Shown: one piece after another, positions 60,703 to 64,000 of the stretch
Layout: every line of letters begins with the position of its first letter
How positions within the stretch are numbered: the first letter of the stretch is position 1
The notes under the pieces: model-generated
Databases searched by the model: none
What the model was told of the DNA's origin: nothing
What the model saw: the letters and a program-made list of their open reading frames with translations, nothing else
Translations under genes and position numbers: made by a program
NCBI RefSeq assembly: GCF_001542775.1
Contig: NZ_CP014145.1
Coordinates: 2,728,001-2,792,000 of the forward strand
Direction: 5' to 3'
Origin: Microterricola viridarii
GTDB taxonomy: Bacteria; Actinomycetota; Actinomycetes; Actinomycetales; Microbacteriaceae
Length of the DNA stretch: 64,000 nucleotides

Positions 60703-61683
60703 ATGCCAGAACCGAAGACCATGCGGGCGGCGGTCATCGACCGCCTGGGCGACGCCTCCGAGCTGCACCTGGCCGAGGCCCCGCTGCCCCTGCGGATCAG
60801 CGACGAGCTGCTGGTGCGCGTCGTCGCCGCCGGAGTGAACCCGATCGACGCGAAGACCCGGGCCGGGCGCGGCACGGCCGCAGCGATCGAGAGCTTCCCG
60901 ACCGTGCTGGGGCTGGACTTCGCCGGCATCGTCGAGCAGGTGCCTTACGCCGCGCACCCGCTGCAGCCGGGCGATGCCGTCTACGGCATGGGACGCTACC
61001 CGCGCGGCGGCGGCAGCTACGCCGAGTACATCTCCGTGTCGTCGATGAGCGTGCTGCCGAAGCCGGCCTCGCTGAGCTTCGCCGAGGCCGCCGCGACGCC
61101 GGTCGCCGCTCTCACTGCCTGGGGCATGGTCGTCGACCTGGCGAAGGCACACCAGGGGCAGCGGATGCTGGTGCACGCCGGCGCCGGCGGGGTCGGCCAC
61201 TTCGCGGTGCAGTTCGCCCGCTTCTTCGGCGCCCACGTCACCGCGACGGGCTCGGCCAGCAACGCCGAGTTCCTGCGCGGCCTCGGTGCCCACGAGACCA
61301 TCGACTACCGCAGCGAGCGCTTCGAAGAGCGCGTGCGCGACATCGACGTCGTCATCGACCTGATCGGCAATGTGCACGCCGACACCGGCACCCGCTCGCT
61401 CGACGTGCTGCGGCCGGGCGGCCTGCTGGTGAACGCGCCGACGGGCAGCTGGCCGAGTCTGGCCGCGGATGCCGCAGCCCGCGGCATCCGCGCCACCGGC
61501 TACAACATCTCCCCCGACGCCCGCACCCTCGCCGTCATCAGCAGGCTGATCGAGCAGGGCCAGGTGCGCCCGCACGTCGACCGGGTGCTCCCTCTGGCGG
61601 AGGCCGCCGAGGCACACCGCCTGCAGGAGACCGGTCACGTGCGCGGCAAGCTCGTGCTGCGCGTCGATGACGAGCTGAACTGA
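60703..61683 (+). CDS. Zinc-independent MDR/quinone oxidoreductase-like protein
   Basis: A 326-residue medium-chain reductase. The N-terminal GroES-like domain has VRVVAAGVNPIDAKTRAGRG and VLGLDFAGIVEQV; the NADPH-binding fold has QRMLVHAGAGGVGHFAVQFARFFGAHVTATG. It lacks the Cys/His set of zinc alcohol dehydrogenases, so quinone or enone reduction is likely. ATG 60703 has GAGGAG 7 nt upstream. The photolyase gene follows after 31 bp, probably in the same transcript. Confidence 0.88.
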   Translation: MPEPKTMRAAVIDRLGDASELHLAEAPLPLRISDELLVRVVAAGVNPIDAKTRAGRGTAAAIESFPTVLGLDFAGIVEQVPYAAHPLQPGDAVYGMGRYPRGGGSYAEYISVSSMSVLPKPASLSFAEAAATPVAALTAWGMVVDLAKAHQGQRMLVHAGAGGVGHFAVQFARFFGAHVTATGSASNAEFLRGLGAHETIDYRSERFEERVRDIDVVIDLIGNVHADTGTRSLDVLRPGGLLVNAPTGSWPSLAADAAARGIRATGYNISPDARTLAVISRLIEQGQVRPHVDRVLPLAEAAEAHRLQETGHVRGKLVLRVDDELN

Positions 61684-61714
61684 CGATGCGAGCCCCTGCG
61701 ATGACGGCCACCCG

Positions 61715-63109
61715 ATGAGAACGGCGCTGGTCTGGTTCCGCGACGACCTGCGGGTCGGCGACAATCCGGCGCTCACCGCCGCGATCGCCCGCGGCACACC
61801 GGTGGTCGCCGTCTACCTGCTCGACGAGGAGTCGCCCGACGTGCGCCCGCTCGGCGGGGCGTCCCGCTGGTGGCTGCACCAGAGCCTGCAGTCGCTGCGC
61901 GCCAGCCTGGACGCGCTCGGCATCCCGCTGGTGCTGCGCCGAGGCGCCGCCGGGGCCGTGATCCCGCTCGTCGCGACCGAGGCCGCTGCAGACGCGGTGT
62001 TCTGGAACCGTCGCTACGGCCGGGCGGAGCGCACCGTCGATGCGGCGCTCAAGCTCGGGCTGCGGGAGGCGGGGCTGCACGTGCAGAGCCACGCAGCGTC
62101 GCTGCTCTACGAGCCGTGGACGCTGACGACCGGCGCCGGCCAGCCGTACTCGGTGTTCACCCCGTTCTGGCGGCGTGCCCTGGCGATGCCGGAGCCGCGC
62201 CGCCCGCTGCCCGCGCCGGCGGGCACAGCCGGCACGGCCCAGTCACCGCAGAGCGAGACGCTGGAAGACTGGGGCCTGCAGCCGAGCGCACCCGACTGGG
62301 CCGGTGGGCTGCGCGCCGCCTGGCAGCCGGGCGAGCAGGGGGCCCTCGATCTGTTGGCCGAGTTCCTCGGCGAGAAGCTGCCGCTCTACCCCGAGCAGCG
62401 CGACGAGCCGGCCGAAGACGTGACGTCGCGCCTGTCCCCCGCCCTGCGCTGGGGCGAGATCAGCCCGTTCACGGTGTGGCACGAGACGATGCGGGTGCGT
62501 GCCGCCGCGGCATCCGGGCACCCCGGCGCCGAGGCAGCCTCGGCATTCCTGCGCCAGCTGGGCTGGCGCGAGTTCGCTGCCCACGTCAGTTTCCACGCCG
62601 CGGATCTGCACCGAGTCAACTGGCGGCGCGAGTTCGACGCGTTCGAGTGGCCGCCGCTCGATCCGCGCGCACTGACCGCCTGGCAGCGCGGCCTGACCGG
62701 TGTTCCGCTCGTCGACGCCGGCATGCGCGAGCTCTGGGCCACCGGCACCATGCACAACCGGGTGCGCATGGTCGTGGCGTCCTATCTGAGCAAGAACCTG
62801 CTGATCGACTGGCGGCAGGGCGAGGAGTGGTTCTGGCAGACCCTTGTTGACGCCGACGCCGCCAGCAATCCATTCAACTGGCAGTGGGTCGCCGGGTCGG
62901 GGGCGGATGCCGCGCCCTACTTCCGCATCTTCAACCCCGTGCTGCAGCAGCAGAAGTTCGACCCGCACGGCAGCTACGTGCGGCGCCATGTGCCGGAGTG
63001 GGGCACGCCCGACTACCCGGAGCCGCTCGTCGACCTCGGCGAGAGCCGCCGGGCCGCACTCGCCGCCTACGAGCGGGTGCGCCGCCCCGCCGCGACGACC
63101 CCCCGTTGA
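61715..63109 (+). CDS. phrB: Deoxyribodipyrimidine photolyase
   Basis: A 464-residue light-driven DNA repair enzyme of the class I CPD photolyase family. The N-terminal antenna domain begins TALVWFRDDLRVGDNPALTAAI. The FAD domain has RLSPALRWGEISPFTVWHET, FLRQLGWREFAAHV, MHNRVRMVVASYLSKNLLIDWRQGE and SNPFNWQWVAGSGADAAPYFRIFNP. It matches E. coli PhrB in layout and length and keeps Trp residues expected for the electron-transfer chain. The antenna cofactor cannot be told. A very long hairpin directly follows the stop. Confidence 0.94.
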   Translation: MRTALVWFRDDLRVGDNPALTAAIARGTPVVAVYLLDEESPDVRPLGGASRWWLHQSLQSLRASLDALGIPLVLRRGAAGAVIPLVATEAAADAVFWNRRYGRAERTVDAALKLGLREAGLHVQSHAASLLYEPWTLTTGAGQPYSVFTPFWRRALAMPEPRRPLPAPAGTAGTAQSPQSETLEDWGLQPSAPDWAGGLRAAWQPGEQGALDLLAEFLGEKLPLYPEQRDEPAEDVTSRLSPALRWGEISPFTVWHETMRVRAAAASGHPGAEAASAFLRQLGWREFAAHVSFHAADLHRVNWRREFDAFEWPPLDPRALTAWQRGLTGVPLVDAGMRELWATGTMHNRVRMVVASYLSKNLLIDWRQGEEWFWQTLVDADAASNPFNWQWVAGSGADAAPYFRIFNPVLQQQKFDPHGSYVRRHVPEWGTPDYPEPLVDLGESRRAALAAYERVRRPAATTPR

Positions 63110-63111
63110 TT

Positions 63112-63176
63112 CCGTTGAGAGCGGTCAAATGGTCACTTCGGCGCCTCGAAAGTGGCCATTTGACCGCTCTCAACGG
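63112..63176. terminator. Very long bidirectional hairpin terminator after phrB
   Basis: CCGTTGAGAGCGGTCAAATGG (63112-63132) pairs perfectly with 63156-63176, and the stem extends inward for about six more pairs with one G-T. Its right arm overlaps the last codons of the convergent regulator gene. Confidence 0.85.
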
Positions 63177-64000
63177 ACTTGGGCGGGAGACCCGGCCAGC
63201 AGGGCGGAGCCCAGCTCGCTGCGCAGGTAGAGCATGCTGTGCCCGTAGCGCGTGGAGGTGAGCAGGCCGGCCTCCCGCAGCACCCGCAGGTGTTGGTTCA
63301 CGGCCGACGTCGACACCCCGAAACGGATGCCCAGCTCGGTGGACGAGGACGGCTCGCCGAGCGCGATCAAGAGCTTCGCCCGCACCTCACCGACGATCCC
63401 GGCGAGCGCCGCGGGGTTCTGCACCCGCTCCGCCTCCCACATGGCGCCCTGCCCTCGGGCCGGGTAGAACATGGTCGGCGGTTCATCGGGGGCGATCGGT
63501 GCCGAGGCGCGGTTCGTGAACATCGTGGGCACGAGCGTGAGCCCCGAGCCTCCCGCCACGTCACGATCCAGCGGGGCGCGCAGTCGCACCGTGAGCACCC
63601 GACCATCCCAGGAGGCGGTCGGCGCCAGCCCGTTCAGCATCGCCGAGAGCCCGCTCTGCACCAGCTGCCGCCCCCGGTAGACGATGTCGGCCTCCAGGAT
63701 CGTGCGCATCCGCGGCCAGTAGTCGACGAAGCCGGCGGCCCACAACTGTTCCAGCGCCGACACCATCCGGGCGATGGCTGCGCGCGGCGGCCCGTCGAGC
63801 GCGGCCGGCATCCGCCCCTGGTGCACCATCATGAGCTGCTCGGTGAAGCGCCGGCTGGGCATGCGGCGCAGCACGTCGAGCTCGTCGTCGAGCCGGGTCA
63901 GCGGCGAGAGCGGCCGTGGGTTCAGGAAGTCCGGCGTCCAGAGCCTGTCGTCGACCAGCGCCATCAGCATCTCGTTGTCGATGCCGGTCCGCGCCTGCTC
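63170..64000 (-). CDS. ArsR-like winged-helix regulator, 5' end missing
   Basis: About 276 C-terminal codons of a regulator that continues past the right edge; the ATG at 63970 is internal because the frame stays open to 64000 (EQARTGIDNE before it). The body, WTPDFLNPRPLSPLTRLDDELDVLRRMP and WDGRVLTVRLRAPLDRDVAGG, resembles the DUF5937-type domain. The C-terminal ArsR-type helix-turn-helix is LAGIVGEVRAKLLIALGEPSSSTELGIRFGVSTSAVNQHLRVLREAGLL. Ligand and targets are unknown. Confidence 0.85.
   Translation of the reverse strand, partial: EQARTGIDNEMLMALVDDRLWTPDFLNPRPLSPLTRLDDELDVLRRMPSRRFTEQLMMVHQGRMPAALDGPPRAAIARMVSALEQLWAAGFVDYWPRMRTILEADIVYRGRQLVQSGLSAMLNGLAPTASWDGRVLTVRLRAPLDRDVAGGSGLTLVPTMFTNRASAPIAPDEPPTMFYPARGQGAMWEAERVQNPAALAGIVGEVRAKLLIALGEPSSSTELGIRFGVSTSAVNQHLRVLREAGLLTSTRYGHSMLYLRSELGSALLAGSPAQVR

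Overview
The window is high-GC DNA with dense coding, frequent GTG/TTG starts and many 1-4 bp gene overlaps. nrdHIE, rplJL, actinobacterial DUF4012 and 13E12-type genes, leaderless-looking promoters and the repeat families point to an actinobacterium of the Micrococcales, most likely Microbacteriaceae. All calls come from reading the sequence; no database search was run.

Left part (1-35.7 kb), ordinary metabolic chromosome. The class Ib ribonucleotide reductase operon nrdH-nrdI-nrdE (nrdE runs off the left edge) lies behind a region with NrdR-like and DnaA-like sites. A lone AbiEi-like gene is flanked by two copies of a 68-bp inverted repeat. A sugar operon follows, araD-chvE-mmsA-mmsB, with a LacI regulator; matching operators lie before araD and before lacI. 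Then come soxR with a divergent MFS exporter sharing a textbook SoxR promoter, an APC permease coupled to a cyclase-family enzyme, a DUF3105-DUF305 pair, an ABC exporter, an Eis-like acetyltransferase, a CUT1 sugar transporter behind a CebR-like operator, a MarR-MFS pair, rplJ-rplL with an attenuator leader, a second MFS-MarR pair behind twin operators, a Pro/Thr-rich surface protein, and a two-component system divergent from a MacB-type ABC transporter.

Middle part (35.7-55.5 kb), an exopolysaccharide cluster. DUF4012 protein, WbaP-like initiating transferase, secreted GH39/PslG-like hydrolase, two GT2, Wzx-like flippase, Wzy-like polymerase, two GT4, three acyltransferase-3 proteins (one with an SGNH domain) and UDP-glucose dehydrogenase. 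Together they fit a Wzx/Wzy-type pathway for an acylated acidic polysaccharide. The DNA looks less GC-rich, and a heptamer common elsewhere in the window is almost absent, suggesting different ancestry.

Right part (55.8-64 kb). A broken 13E12 (DUF222/HNH) gene next to the cluster, then VanZ-like protein, YqaJ-type nuclease coupled to an alpha/beta hydrolase, secreted M28 peptidase, quinone-oxidoreductase-like enzyme, photolyase, and the 3' part of an ArsR-like regulator cut by the right edge.

No tRNA, rRNA, CRISPR array, prophage or intact insertion sequence was recognised. The most interesting signals are regulatory and repetitive: 11-bp-phased CATAG repeats between the two-component system and its likely ABC target, a tandem repeat read in frame as a permease tail, three related tandem arrays with different periods, a 38-bp array, and the over-represented GGATGCC word.
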